DNA from: CAYYVK01 sp964475145
GTDB taxonomy: Archaea; Aenigmatarchaeota; Aenigmatarchaeia; CG10238-14; SCSR01
Reading direction: 5' to 3'
Assembly (NCBI GenBank): GCA_964475145.1
Contig: CAYYVK010000001.1
Span: forward strand, 13,292 to 77,291
DNA length: 64,000 bases
In this document: positions 35,535-43,603 of the stretch, piece after piece
How the letters are laid out: every line of letters begins with the position of its first letter
Numbering within the stretch: the stretch's first letter is position 1
Made by a program: the position numbers and the translations under genes
The notes under the pieces: model-generated
What the model was told of the DNA's origin: nothing
Database searches by the model: none
The model's input: the letters and a program-made list of their open reading frames with translations, nothing else

Positions 35535-36005
35535 ATGGGAAAAATAACATCTAAGGAAGAAGAGTACGATACAAGAAACGCAAGGAGAATAAAAGAGCTT
35601 CTCGATAAAAATGAAAGAGGTCTTACAATAGCAGAAATAGCTAATCAGCTAAAGCTCAACAGACATACAGTAGCAAAGTTGTGTGAAAGGATGTTAATAG
35701 AAAAAAAGATCAATTATGACGAAAAAGGTCCTGCAAAAGTCTACTACTCTGTTGGTCCAAGCAGGTTTGTTGGTAGAATAGACTTAAGCCCTACCGAGAA
35801 ATTGTGGATAGATGTTTTCAAACATCCTAAATATAGCGGGGAGGAAGAGTTTGTAAGAATAAACCAAACTAAACATGATAACTTAATTAGATCGAGTAGC
35901 AAGTTTAAGTCTGTTGGAGCTATAGCAATTAAAAAGAGTCAACTAATAAACTTTATAAGAATTCTAAGGGATGTCGCAAGAAAGGAGTTTGGCTTGAACG
36001 TCTAG
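35535..36005 (+). CDS. Helix-turn-helix transcriptional regulator
   Basis: 156 residues. An N-terminal winged helix is clear: RRIKELLDKNERGLTIAEIANQLKLNRHTVAKLCERML followed by a wing (KKINYDEKGPAKVYYSVG). The C-terminal half is not recognised. It resembles small archaeal regulators that sit beside their targets; here the target could be the divergent gene at 34699-35427. Confidence 0.75.
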   Translation: MGKITSKEEEYDTRNARRIKELLDKNERGLTIAEIANQLKLNRHTVAKLCERMLIEKKINYDEKGPAKVYYSVGPSRFVGRIDLSPTEKLWIDVFKHPKYSGEEEFVRINQTKHDNLIRSSSKFKSVGAIAIKKSQLINFIRILRDVARKEFGLNV

Positions 36006-36047
36006 AAAAGAATTTTATGTGTGCTGTTAAATAATAACTGAGGAAAA

Positions 36048-36458
36048 ATGGAAAAAAATAGAGAACTGGAAGAAAAGATTTTGGCGCACAGAATACTAGA
36101 AGTAAGGTTAGGTGCTTTGCTAAAGAATAGAGATCAAATGATTGCTAAATTGAACGAAATAGAAAACACTATAGAAGGTATAAATGAAATAAGAAAAAGT
36201 GACAAGTTTCTCTTTCCCCTTGGGAGTGACACATATGTTTTCGGAAATGTGACAAATAAGGAAAAGCTGGTAGTTGAGATGGGTGCTGGTGTAGCATTTG
36301 AAAAAACTTTTGATTCTGCAGTTGAGACACTGAAAAAGAAAAAGAATGAGTTGGAAAAACTCGTAGCCGAAACTCAGGAAGAGATATCAAAAACTTCTCT
36401 TGCTCTTCAACAAATAGATTCTGAAATCCAGAAGCTTGCTAGCAAATCTTCCAAATAG
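36048..36458 (+). CDS. pfdA: Prefoldin alpha subunit
   Basis: 136 residues with two long coiled-coil helices flanking a short beta hinge (FLFPLGSDTYVFGNVTNKEKLVVEMGAG), the layout of prefoldin alpha. It captures unfolded proteins and hands them to the thermosome (24.4 kb). The next gene, ftsY, follows after 11 bases; pfdA-ftsY is a widespread archaeal pair. Confidence 0.93.
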   Translation: MEKNRELEEKILAHRILEVRLGALLKNRDQMIAKLNEIENTIEGINEIRKSDKFLFPLGSDTYVFGNVTNKEKLVVEMGAGVAFEKTFDSAVETLKKKKNELEKLVAETQEEISKTSLALQQIDSEIQKLASKSSK

Positions 36459-36469
36459 GGGTAAGTAAA

Positions 36470-37576
36470 ATGTTCAGTCTTTTGAAAGAAAAATTTAAGA
36501 AAATGATAAAATCCTTTTCTGAAAAAGTTGAGGAAAAAGGAAAGAGTGTGGAAGAATTAAGAAAAGAAATTGAAAAGTTATCCAAAGAAGAAACTGAAAA
36601 AGCAATAGAAAAAATTAAGTTGAAGGTTGAAGAACTACCAGAAGTTAAAAAGGAAATTGAAGAAGAACTTAAAAAAGTAAAACCAAAAGAAAAAAAAGGC
36701 TTATTCAAAAAAATTGCCGAGAAGATAACAAAAAAAATTTCTGAAAAAACTTTATCAGAAGAAGATGTAGAGCCTATACTTAACGAGCTTGGTAAAGATC
36801 TTATAGAAGCTGATGTCGCCTATAGTGTTGTAGAAAAGATGAAAAACGATTTGAAAAAAAGTCTAGTCGGAAAGGAAATAAAAAGAGGGAAAGAGAAAGA
36901 AGCTATAACGCTTGCTTTAAAAGAGAGCATTTTAAAAATACTAGAAGTTCCTAGCTTTAGCTTAACAGAAAAATTGAAAAATAAAAAACCTGTTTTAATT
37001 CTCTTCTTAGGTTTTAACGGTAGTGGTAAGACGACAAGTCTTGCTAAAGTTGCAAAGTGGCTAATAGACAAAGGCTATTCTTGTGTTTTTGCTGCTGCAG
37101 ATACTTTTAGAGCTGGTTCAGAGGAACAGTTAGAAGAGCATGCAAAGAAAATATGTGCAAGAGTCATAAAGCATAAGTACGGTGCAGATCCTGCTGCTGT
37201 GATATTTGATGCTGTAAGACATGCGGAAGCGAATGGTATAGATTTTGTTTTAGCGGATACAGCAGGAAGAAGCCATACAAACGAAAACTTGATGAATGAA
37301 ATGGAAAAGATAATTCGAGTAAATAAACCAGACGTAAAAGTGCTAGTGATAGACAGTCTCACAGGAAACGATGCAGTTCTACAAGCAAAGTTTTTTGGGA
37401 AGCTTGGAATAGATGCTCTTATCTTCACGAAAGTAGACGTGAATGAAAAAGGAGGGGCAATACTTTCTGTTGTTGATGAACTAAAAAAACCTATTTTGTT
37501 CCTTTGTAATGGACAAGACTATTCAAACTTAGAAGAATTTTCTCCTCAAAAGTTCGTCGAGAACCTTCTTAGTTAA
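36470..37576 (+). CDS. ftsY: Signal recognition particle receptor FtsY
   Basis: 368 residues. An N-terminal charged, helical region of about 80 residues (membrane-targeting A domain) leads into the N domain (about 80-165) and the GTPase domain: G1 GFNGSGKTTSLAKVAKWL (181 onward), DTFRAGSEEQLEEHAK, G3 DTAGRSHTNENLMNEM, and G4 TKVD. It docks ribosome-SRP complexes to the membrane. Length is typical of archaeal FtsY. Confidence 0.96.
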   Translation: MFSLLKEKFKKMIKSFSEKVEEKGKSVEELRKEIEKLSKEETEKAIEKIKLKVEELPEVKKEIEEELKKVKPKEKKGLFKKIAEKITKKISEKTLSEEDVEPILNELGKDLIEADVAYSVVEKMKNDLKKSLVGKEIKRGKEKEAITLALKESILKILEVPSFSLTEKLKNKKPVLILFLGFNGSGKTTSLAKVAKWLIDKGYSCVFAAADTFRAGSEEQLEEHAKKICARVIKHKYGADPAAVIFDAVRHAEANGIDFVLADTAGRSHTNENLMNEMEKIIRVNKPDVKVLVIDSLTGNDAVLQAKFFGKLGIDALIFTKVDVNEKGGAILSVVDELKKPILFLCNGQDYSNLEEFSPQKFVENLLS

Positions 37577-37579
37577 TTC

Positions 37580-37594
37580 ACCACTCTTAGTGGT
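37580..37594. promoter_or_regulatory. Perfect palindrome, operator candidate 1
   Basis: ACCACT-CTT-AGTGGT, a 15-base perfect inverted repeat just after the ftsY stop. A related palindrome lies 31 bases downstream (centre to centre), about three helical turns. Two weaker relatives occur at 41676 and 41713. It may be an operator for the 37730-39560 operon; alternatively, part of the ftsY terminator region. Confidence 0.5.
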
Positions 37595-37611
37595 AGAAAA
37601 ATTCTCCTACG

Positions 37612-37624
37612 CTACTGAAAGTAG
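37612..37624. promoter_or_regulatory. Perfect palindrome, operator candidate 2
   Basis: CTACT-GAA-AGTAG, a 13-base perfect inverted repeat sharing the ACYACT-N3-AGTRGT pattern with the site at 37580. It lies about 105 bases upstream of the first gene of the operon; an AT-rich CTTTTAAAAAAC at about 37673 may be the TATA box between them. Confidence 0.5.
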
Positions 37625-37729
37625 TTAGGCATCTATATCCGACTCCCTTTTCCAACTATTTCTCATGAGAGCTTTTAAAAAACAAGCTCATGAACTTTTC
37701 GAAAGTTTTAGTTACTTTGAGGTGTTAAG

Positions 37730-38062
37730 ATGGAAAGGTACAAATCAGAACATAGAAAACAGAACAGGATTGTAAAGTTCATAAAAGAATACAACGGATT
37801 AGTTCCTGTGTTAGGTGGGCTAATAGTTAGTGGAGCAGCTGGAATAATTGCTTTTGCTGTAGGTAGCGCACAAAGTGCTAGCGATTCCTTCCGATACTTA
37901 ACGCAAACAGGAGACTTTCTTGGCGCAATAGGGATGCTTTATGCAAGAGGTAGTGAGCTTGCTGGTAAGTATGCCTTAGCTGGCTATGTCGGTGGCCAAT
38001 TTGTCACTTATAAACTTAAGAAAAGTGTTTCAAACTTTTTTGCTGGAATACTGGGGAGGTGA
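37730..38062 (+). CDS. Small membrane protein, first gene of nuclease operon
   Basis: 110 residues, family not recognised. A basic N-terminus (RYKSEHRKQNRIVKFIKEY) precedes a glycine/alanine-rich hydrophobic segment LGGLIVSGAAGIIAFAVGSA and a second amphipathic stretch YALAGYVGGQFVTYKLKKS. GAGGTG precedes the ATG. Four more genes follow with gaps of 3 to 18 bases or an overlap, ending in an Mrr-like nuclease, so it is probably part of one functional unit. Confidence 0.6.
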   Translation: MERYKSEHRKQNRIVKFIKEYNGLVPVLGGLIVSGAAGIIAFAVGSAQSASDSFRYLTQTGDFLGAIGMLYARGSELAGKYALAGYVGGQFVTYKLKKSVSNFFAGILGR

Positions 38063-38065
38063 AAA

Positions 38066-38356
38066 ATGTCTGAAATAGTCCAACTGTTAGAGAAGTATAA
38101 ACTTCCACTAGCATTTGGAAGTGGTGTTGCTGCAACACTTTTAGTTCAATACGTTCTTGTGCCAAGAGTTCAGAAATGGAAAGAAGATCTTGCAGAAAAA
38201 ATTGCAGAGAAACAGGCTAAATACCTAAAAAGTTGTACCTCGCAGAATTGTGACGGAATAGTTTACCAAAGTGAATTGAAGAGGTTCGTCAAGGAAGTTG
38301 TTAAAGAGAGTTTAGCTGAACTACTGGAGAATTATAAGCAATCTTTGGAAAAATAG
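38066..38356 (+). CDS. Membrane-anchored helical protein
   Basis: 96 residues, not recognised. One hydrophobic segment near the N-terminus (LPLAFGSGVAATLLVQYVLV) is followed by a long charged helix with a cysteine pair (SCTSQNC) and KRFVKEVVKESLAELLENY. A GGAGGTG ribosome-binding site lies in the three-base gap region and end of the preceding gene. The layout suggests a membrane-tethered partner for another protein of the operon. Confidence 0.58.
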   Translation: MSEIVQLLEKYKLPLAFGSGVAATLLVQYVLVPRVQKWKEDLAEKIAEKQAKYLKSCTSQNCDGIVYQSELKRFVKEVVKESLAELLENYKQSLEK

Positions 38357-38374
38357 AAAGTTGAGCGGGAAAAT

Positions 38375-38773
38375 ATGGAAGTAAAATATGAGAAAAGTTT
38401 ACCGAATTTTTTAGAAACTCTTTCCTACTCTTTAAAGAATTTTGCTGAAATTCTAAAACACCAAGAAAAAATAGACATTAGAGAGGAATTGTTGAAAGTA
38501 GGTTTGTACTTGCTTTCAGAAGCTAGAAATAATGAGTTAAAAAATCTTATCTTAGATTTTTTCCCTAAACCTTATAGACCAGTAGCGGATGCAATAATAG
38601 AAAAGTATAAGAAAGAACCTTGGGACGTCACAGTAGACTTTATTTCGAGTGTAATAAAAGAACTTGGAAGGGACAAGGAAAAAGGTGTGTACAGGTCTAC
38701 AGAAGAAGTTGTAAAAAGTACTTTTAAGAAATTGGTTGTAAGTAGCTTAGTCAAAGAACTTTTTAGCGCTTAG
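38375..38773 (+). CDS. Soluble helical protein of nuclease operon
   Basis: 132 residues, wholly helical and soluble by appearance (NFLETLSYSLKNFAEILKHQ, LKVGLYLLSEARNNELKNLI, SVIKELGRDKEKGVYRS). No motif is recognised. It follows the second gene of the operon by 18 bases and precedes the fourth by 12. Confidence 0.55.
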   Translation: MEVKYEKSLPNFLETLSYSLKNFAEILKHQEKIDIREELLKVGLYLLSEARNNELKNLILDFFPKPYRPVADAIIEKYKKEPWDVTVDFISSVIKELGRDKEKGVYRSTEEVVKSTFKKLVVSSLVKELFSA

Positions 38774-38785
38774 AGTGGCTAAAAA

Positions 38786-39124
38786 ATGGAGCTCGATAGA
38801 CTTATTAAAACACTAGAAACTTATGATAAGGTATTTTCTTTTCATCATACAAAAGAAGCTAGCCTAGAATTAAGAAACAGTATCTTAAAAGACCCTGAAC
38901 TAAGACCATATGATAAAATGCTCTTTACAAGTTATCTAGATCGACTAAGCCAAACAAAGAACGAACAAAATAATAGTTCATTCTGGAGTTATGCGCTTGT
39001 AGGCTTACTTGGTGTTGCAGGTGGTTTTTTGATCCGAGGTTTGCTCCAAGAATTTCTTGAAAATCTTGTAGAAGATGTGAATAAAAAAGTCCTCGAGAGG
39101 CTTGAGTATGAGAGAAAAAAGTAA
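38786..39124 (+). CDS. Helical protein with single membrane segment
   Basis: 112 residues, not recognised. A soluble helical part (residues 1-65) is followed by one membrane helix FWSYALVGLLGVAGGFLIRGLL and a coiled C-terminus (EFLENLVEDVNKKVLERLEYERKK). Its 3' end overlaps the nuclease gene by 17 bases, so the two are probably translationally coupled. Confidence 0.55.
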   Translation: MELDRLIKTLETYDKVFSFHHTKEASLELRNSILKDPELRPYDKMLFTSYLDRLSQTKNEQNNSSFWSYALVGLLGVAGGFLIRGLLQEFLENLVEDVNKKVLERLEYERKK

Positions 39125-39560
39125 AATTGGGTATGAGTTTGAAAAAATAGTAGCAAAACTTTTCGAGCTAAAGGGGTATGAAGTAGAAACAAATAAAATT
39201 CTGGTTGGCAAGAGTGGGGTTCAACACGAGATAGACATCTACGGCAAGTTAAAAGGAACTACCATGGCTGCTGAGTGCAAGTATAGAAGTATAGAAGAAA
39301 AGGTTGAGAAAAATGACATAGCTATATTTTTGATGAAGCTAGACGACTTAAACATCCAAGAAGCCTACATAATAACAAACTCCAAGTTTGATGAAAATGC
39401 AATCAGAATAGGAAATTATTATAACATCAAAATGATAGACGGAGATTCTCTAAAAGAAGAGTTTAGAAAGTATGGAATTAGTTACACACTCGAACCCCTT
39501 CCAGATGGTCCACTTTTAAATATCGTTAAATCTTTTATAAATCTCGCTAAACAAATTTAA
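39108..39560 (+). CDS. Mrr-like restriction endonuclease (PD-(D/E)xK)
   Basis: 150 residues. The restriction-endonuclease fold is visible: YEFEKIVAKLFELKGYEVETN, then catalytic HEIDIYG and AAECKYR (the D-x(n)-E-x-K core), followed by the helix FLMKLDDLNIQEAYIITNS. This resembles the Mrr catalytic family, which cuts modified or foreign DNA or acts in repair. I start at ATG 39108; a TTG two codons earlier is open. It is the last gene of the five-gene operon. Confidence 0.78.
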   Translation: MREKSKIGYEFEKIVAKLFELKGYEVETNKILVGKSGVQHEIDIYGKLKGTTMAAECKYRSIEEKVEKNDIAIFLMKLDDLNIQEAYIITNSKFDENAIRIGNYYNIKMIDGDSLKEEFRKYGISYTLEPLPDGPLLNIVKSFINLAKQI

Positions 39561-40473
39561 ACGTGCTTTTCCCTCTTTTAGGTTTCAGTTCTAGTATAAA
39601 TTCTGACCTTACTGTTTCTAAGAATTCACGAAGCATTTGCTCATTCTCTGCTGAGAGTGTGTCCCACTCCAGTAAACTCTCGTCTAATTTGGAGTACATT
39701 TTTTTACTTGCTTCTAACAATTTTCTTGGAGCCCCTCCTCTTTCCAAAAGTTTTGAAAGTTCTCTTAGATTTGATTTTATTTTTCTACACTGGGCTTTTT
39801 CTCCTATCAGCCTATATACAAGATTAACTACCTTTTCTACCTCCCTTACATCTAACGGTGGTCTATCAACAGCTAGATCTGCTAGAAGATAAACCTGATA
39901 GATGTTCTTCTCTGCTATCTTAATAAGCTTTTCAAAACCTTCATCTAGAGAATTAAATTTGTTCGCCGCTCTTATTATTGCCTTATACACAAAATCCCTC
40001 TTTGGAAAATCTTCTGGAACAAGATTTGCAATCCTTTCTGCTATTCTAAACCCCTTTATCAGCTCGACGTTAGACTCGTCTGCAAGAATAGAAAAAAGCT
40101 CTCCCTCTACTTCTGCAAACTTATAGCCAACTTTCTCAAGACGTTTACCCACTTCTAGTTCTACCTTCTTACAAACTCCTGAAAAAAGTTTACTATCTCT
40201 CAGCCTAAACTCGTCACCAGTTTCTTGGTAAAAGTTTGCATAAGGTTGGAGAAAAGCCAGGATAGATGCAAGCTCCTCTGAGAAAAAATTTTTATTCAAG
40301 GCATTATAGTTTATGACAAACCTATAGTTCTTAAAATCTGCAAATCCTCTTATGCTTTTGTCTTCAAAAAATCTGCCATCCTTATCTAACTCTAATTGAA
40401 AAGTGTTTGGAAAGCCAAAATAGTCTGTATAAAGCTTTACATCTTCTAATACTTTCTTTGCTTTCTCTTCCAT
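39547..40473 (-). CDS. Helical protein of unknown function
   Basis: 308 residues, soluble, mostly helical, family not recognised. An N-terminal part contains beta-like strands (FQLELDKDGRFFEDKSIRGF, YRFVINYNALN); the remainder is helical repeats. It starts three bases after the stop of the HAD-like gene, with the ribosome-binding AGGTGA overlapping that stop, so they form an operon. Its end overlaps the Mrr-like gene tail to tail by 14 bases. Confidence 0.6.
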   Translation of the reverse strand: MEEKAKKVLEDVKLYTDYFGFPNTFQLELDKDGRFFEDKSIRGFADFKNYRFVINYNALNKNFFSEELASILAFLQPYANFYQETGDEFRLRDSKLFSGVCKKVELEVGKRLEKVGYKFAEVEGELFSILADESNVELIKGFRIAERIANLVPEDFPKRDFVYKAIIRAANKFNSLDEGFEKLIKIAEKNIYQVYLLADLAVDRPPLDVREVEKVVNLVYRLIGEKAQCRKIKSNLRELSKLLERGGAPRKLLEASKKMYSKLDESLLEWDTLSAENEQMLREFLETVRSEFILELKPKRGKSTFKFV

Positions 40474-40476
40474 CTT

Positions 40477-41664
40477 TCACCTTTTAAAAATTTCTGCATA
40501 CTTCCTAATCTTTTCTATATCCTCTTCGGTAAAATGCCATTCCGGAATTTTAGCTTCCATCTCATTACAAATATCGTCTATAAAACTTTTCTCACTTTCC
40601 TCTTTGCCGCTTTCAAACCTTTCTAGCATCTCCTGTAATCTTGAACCTAATTCAGAATTTCTAAACTTCAGATTTTTGTCGATAAACTTAGTATTTTGTA
40701 CAAGTTTCTGAATTGCATTCTTCATTGTTTCTTTGTCTAAAGAGTCTAAAGTGCTTTTCAGCTTTTTCACCTCGTTGATACTTAAGCATAGATTATAGTA
40801 AGATGAAGGATCGAGAAAGAGAGTTGTTAATCTACCAACCAACCATGACTTTACAATGTTAGTTATTTTACTTAAGTCTTCCTTCAAAGAAGCATCACCA
40901 AAGTAGAGTATACTTGGATATTTTGGCAAATTGTAGGAAGTTTCTTTTTCATCTTTTCTTGGAATTCCAACATAAAGCCCTAAACCACCTCTTGCAAAAA
41001 GTGGCTCCTCAAGCCCTATTTCTTCTGTAGAGTCTATGTCAGTAGAGTAGATGCATAAGTCTGAAGAGCACCCAAACATCTTTGAAATGTTTTGTGTAGC
41101 TTCTAGCTTATTGTAGCCCAGGTTGTGACGCATTCCCTTAAAGTATCCTTCCTCGTCCCATTCAAAAGTAGATCCAAAACAAAAAGTAGCTGGAAGAGAA
41201 AATTTTTCTGTTGCAAACTCTTGCACCAAATCTACAGGCTCACCTGAGTTTAGAGCTATGGTAAAACCAATCTCTGTTAACTCCTTTTTAGCTTGTAAAG
41301 CTCCTGGTGTTAGTTTTGCTTCTCTTACTGTCTTCTCTCTTGCTTCTACATAATCTTCCTTCTTCATCCTCGTCTCCCTCAACTCTTGATTTAAAAGCTC
41401 TTCCCATCCTTTGTTTTCATGCTCACAAACTAACTTCAAGAAGAGCTTTTTCAACAAATTAACTTTTTCTTTCACCCTTCTGTTTCTCATGTTCTCAAAC
41501 AGCCTCTCGTACAAGTTCTCGGTAGTAAGTGTGTGGTCTATGTCGAAGATGAAAAGCAAACGTGGTATGTACTTGAAGTGTGCTCCAGAGAAATCGTACT
41601 TGTTTGCAATCTTTAGGTAGAGTGTACAAACTTCTTTTGTGTAATTATTTGTAAAGTTTTCCAT
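40477..41664 (-). CDS. HAD-superfamily phosphatase-like protein with helical C-terminal domain
   Basis: 395 residues. Residues about 30-260 carry the haloacid dehalogenase motifs: I LLFIFDIDHTLTTENLYERL, II IALNSGEP, III lysine in GYNKLEATQ, IV IYSTDIDSTEEIG. The layout is like phosphoserine phosphatases. A helical domain of about 120 residues follows without recognised homology. The promoter region is shared with the divergent gene at 41730 and carries two palindromes of the type found at 37580. Confidence 0.7.
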   Translation of the reverse strand: MENFTNNYTKEVCTLYLKIANKYDFSGAHFKYIPRLLFIFDIDHTLTTENLYERLFENMRNRRVKEKVNLLKKLFLKLVCEHENKGWEELLNQELRETRMKKEDYVEAREKTVREAKLTPGALQAKKELTEIGFTIALNSGEPVDLVQEFATEKFSLPATFCFGSTFEWDEEGYFKGMRHNLGYNKLEATQNISKMFGCSSDLCIYSTDIDSTEEIGLEEPLFARGGLGLYVGIPRKDEKETSYNLPKYPSILYFGDASLKEDLSKITNIVKSWLVGRLTTLFLDPSSYYNLCLSINEVKKLKSTLDSLDKETMKNAIQKLVQNTKFIDKNLKFRNSELGSRLQEMLERFESGKEESEKSFIDDICNEMEAKIPEWHFTEEDIEKIRKYAEIFKR

Positions 41665-41675
41665 CAGTTAAATTT

Positions 41676-41690
41676 ACTACCCCCAGTGGT
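41676..41690. promoter_or_regulatory. Imperfect palindrome, operator candidate 3
   Basis: ACTACC-CCC-AGTGGT, one mismatch from the ACYACT-N3-AGTRGT pattern at 37580 and 37612; flanking TTT and AAA extend the symmetry. It lies 12 bases upstream of the minus-strand HAD-like gene start and 40 bases upstream of the plus-strand gene. Confidence 0.42.
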
Positions 41691-41712
41691 AAAAATCTTA
41701 TACTTTTAATTC

Positions 41713-41728
41713 ACCACTCAATAGTAGC
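41713..41728. promoter_or_regulatory. Imperfect palindrome, operator candidate 4
   Basis: ACCACT-CAAT-AGTAGC, the same half-sites with a four-base spacer, ending one base before the ATG at 41730 and just after an AT-rich TTATACTTTTAAT. Bound protein there would block initiation. The preceding TTAATTC is also identical to the bases before ACCACT at 37580. Confidence 0.42.
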
Positions 41729-41729
41729 T

Positions 41730-41942
41730 ATGAGAAAAATGAAAAATTCAGAAGATCTGGCAAAAGCGATCATTTCTGTTGCAAGAAAGTTCGTCTCAGA
41801 ATTAAAGAGAATGTGTGAAAACCCTTCTTTAAAGGGAAATTTACTGAAAGAAAGGCTTAGAAGGAAGTTGAAAGAGTTTGAATCTATCCTAGACTTCTTA
41901 GAATTTACTCGGAAATTGACTCGAAAGTCTAGGAAAACTTAA
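41730..41942 (+). CDS. Small basic helical protein
   Basis: 70 residues, lysine/arginine-rich and helical (AIISVARKFVSELKRMCENP, LLKERLRRKLKEFESILDF). No family recognised. It has its own promoter with a palindrome over the start region and overlaps the TrmB gene tail to tail by 14 bases. A nucleic-acid-binding or antitoxin-like role is possible but unsupported. Confidence 0.5.
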   Translation: MRKMKNSEDLAKAIISVARKFVSELKRMCENPSLKGNLLKERLRRKLKEFESILDFLEFTRKLTRKSRKT

Positions 41943-42717
41943 AATCTTCTAGCTTCACTTCCTTTGCACTTTTCCAAATGCTTTTCATATAGCTATCAAA
42001 AACTTTTACTAAAGCTGGGTCTGTAGAGTAGAGTGAAGTAAACGGGAACTTTTCTTGTCTTGTTGGGTTATGGTCTAATCTTATTAGCACTTCTTTACCG
42101 TCTGCGACCATAATCCTTGGATGCACATTAGTAACGAAAATTCTTATTTGAACCTTATGAGAATAGTACCATTTTGCTTGATAGTAATTTTTCTCGTCTA
42201 TGCCCTTCATGGCTATTATTCTTACAGTAGCTCCCCTTTTCACAGCATTCTTTACTGCCTCGCCTAGCTTTGGTGAGTAGGTAAAATCTCTACTTATCAC
42301 ATAAGCATACTTTTCTACTCTATCAAACATTTCGCATACCCTATTTACAAATTCTTTTAAGCCTTTCCCTCTTGCTGTCCATAAACCCTCTATCACGTTT
42401 TGTCTAACAGGCTTTATCGATTGTAAAAGCTTGATCGATTCTTCCAACTCCTTTAGCTCACTTTTTCTTTCTTCCAAGAGGTTTGTCAATGCTACTTGTG
42501 GAGGGATCGCCCTGAACTCTTTTGGTCTACCTCCTACAAACTCTACAAGTTGCTTGTTTGCAAGCTGCTCTAAAACTTCATAAACTTTTGACTGGGGTAT
42601 TCCAGAATCCTTTCCTATTACACTAGCTTTTGCCGAGCCTAGGGAGAGAAGTGTTGAATAGGCAAGTGCCTCATATTCGCTCAAGCCAAACTTTTTGAGC
42701 AAATCTTTTGCTTCCAT
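41929..42717 (-). CDS. TrmB-family transcriptional regulator
   Basis: 262 residues. The N-terminal winged helix is typical of TrmB: KKFGLSEYEALAYSTLLSLGSAKASVIGKDSGIPQSKVYEVLEQL, then a linker coiled coil (ERKSELKELEESIKLLQ) and a C-terminal phospholipase-D-like effector domain (SRDFTYSPKLGEAVKNAVKRGATVRIIAM). Family members usually sense sugars or related ligands. It borders the palindrome-bearing island and is a candidate for binding those sites. Confidence 0.88.
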   Translation of the reverse strand: MEAKDLLKKFGLSEYEALAYSTLLSLGSAKASVIGKDSGIPQSKVYEVLEQLANKQLVEFVGGRPKEFRAIPPQVALTNLLEERKSELKELEESIKLLQSIKPVRQNVIEGLWTARGKGLKEFVNRVCEMFDRVEKYAYVISRDFTYSPKLGEAVKNAVKRGATVRIIAMKGIDEKNYYQAKWYYSHKVQIRIFVTNVHPRIMVADGKEVLIRLDHNPTRQEKFPFTSLYSTDPALVKVFDSYMKSIWKSAKEVKLEDFKFS

Positions 42718-42798
42718 TTATTCTTAGTTTATAATGAATAAAATAAAAATGTTTCCGTTTTTGAGAAGTTTTTATTCTGCGATAAGCTAATTAATTTT

Positions 42799-43311
42799 AT
42801 GGAAGTTTTTGGCATAAGCATGCAAGAGTTAATCTTCTCCATATTTCTTCCCTTTGTTTTGTTCTATCTTCTGTTCTTTGCCTTATTAAGAAAGTCTAAG
42901 ATACTTGGCGAAAATAAGAATTTAGACGCTGCCACCGCTTTAGTGTTCTCAGCCTTAGTAATCACAAGCATGTACTCCCTTGGGATAACACGATACTTAG
43001 CAAACTTTGGTGCAGCTGTCGCGGTTGCATGTTTTGCTGCCTTGTTTATCTATGGCACTATAAAGATGACTCTCACAAAAGGGTGGGAATATGCTACAGA
43101 AGTAGACAGAAAAAAATTTGAAGAACTGGAGAAAAAAGGTGAAGAGCTGTGGAAGGAATTTCTCAAAGGAGATTCTTCTGCCTTTCCTGCTTTGGAGAAT
43201 GTGGTAAAAGAACTTGAAGTGCTAGCGAAAAAGTTGAAGAAGGATTTGAACCAGATCGAGTGGTACAAAAAATATAAAGAGTATAAAAGGCGTCCTGAAA
43301 AAGGTGGCTGA
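42799..43311 (+). CDS. Membrane protein with three N-terminal helices and coiled tail
   Basis: 170 residues. Three membrane helices (residues about 10-95) precede a charged helical tail that is probably cytoplasmic (EVDRKKFEELEKKGEELWKE). The segment KSKILGENKNLDAATALVF resembles KLRIFNRNLNVVIAFVI of the next gene, so the two share an ancestral two- or three-helix unit. No family recognised. Confidence 0.6.
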   Translation: MEVFGISMQELIFSIFLPFVLFYLLFFALLRKSKILGENKNLDAATALVFSALVITSMYSLGITRYLANFGAAVAVACFAALFIYGTIKMTLTKGWEYATEVDRKKFEELEKKGEELWKEFLKGDSSAFPALENVVKELEVLAKKLKKDLNQIEWYKKYKEYKRRPEKGG

Positions 43312-43578
43312 ATGTTTGAGTTGCTTTTTCAGTTTTTATTTTTCATGCTTTCCTTCCTGCTAGTTTTTGGTATGCTGAACAAATTAAGAATTTTTAACAG
43401 AAACTTGAATGTTGTAATAGCTTTCGTAATTGCTTTTTATGTTATTTCTGTTTCTTTTATCTTTGCAGAAGATGTGCAGAAAGTTCTAGCGTGTTTTGGA
43501 ATTCTTGTTATTATCGTCCTTGGCGCAGTCTTAGTCTACACAGCCTCTGGGTTAAGAGAACAGAAAAGGAAGTTTTAA
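43312..43578 (+). CDS. Small three-helix membrane protein
   Basis: 88 residues, start directly after the stop of the preceding gene. Three hydrophobic helices and a short basic tail (LREQKRKF). It looks like a shortened paralogue of the gene upstream. Function unknown; probably one complex with its two neighbours. Confidence 0.58.
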   Translation: MFELLFQFLFFMLSFLLVFGMLNKLRIFNRNLNVVIAFVIAFYVISVSFIFAEDVQKVLACFGILVIIVLGAVLVYTASGLREQKRKF

Positions 43579-43603
43579 ATACTTAAAATAATAAAAAATT
43601 TTT

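Noticed and set aside
37730..39124. Calling the four small island genes a toxin-antitoxin system
   Set aside because: None shows a recognised toxin or antitoxin motif; only the downstream nuclease is identifiable, so a specific system name would be invented.
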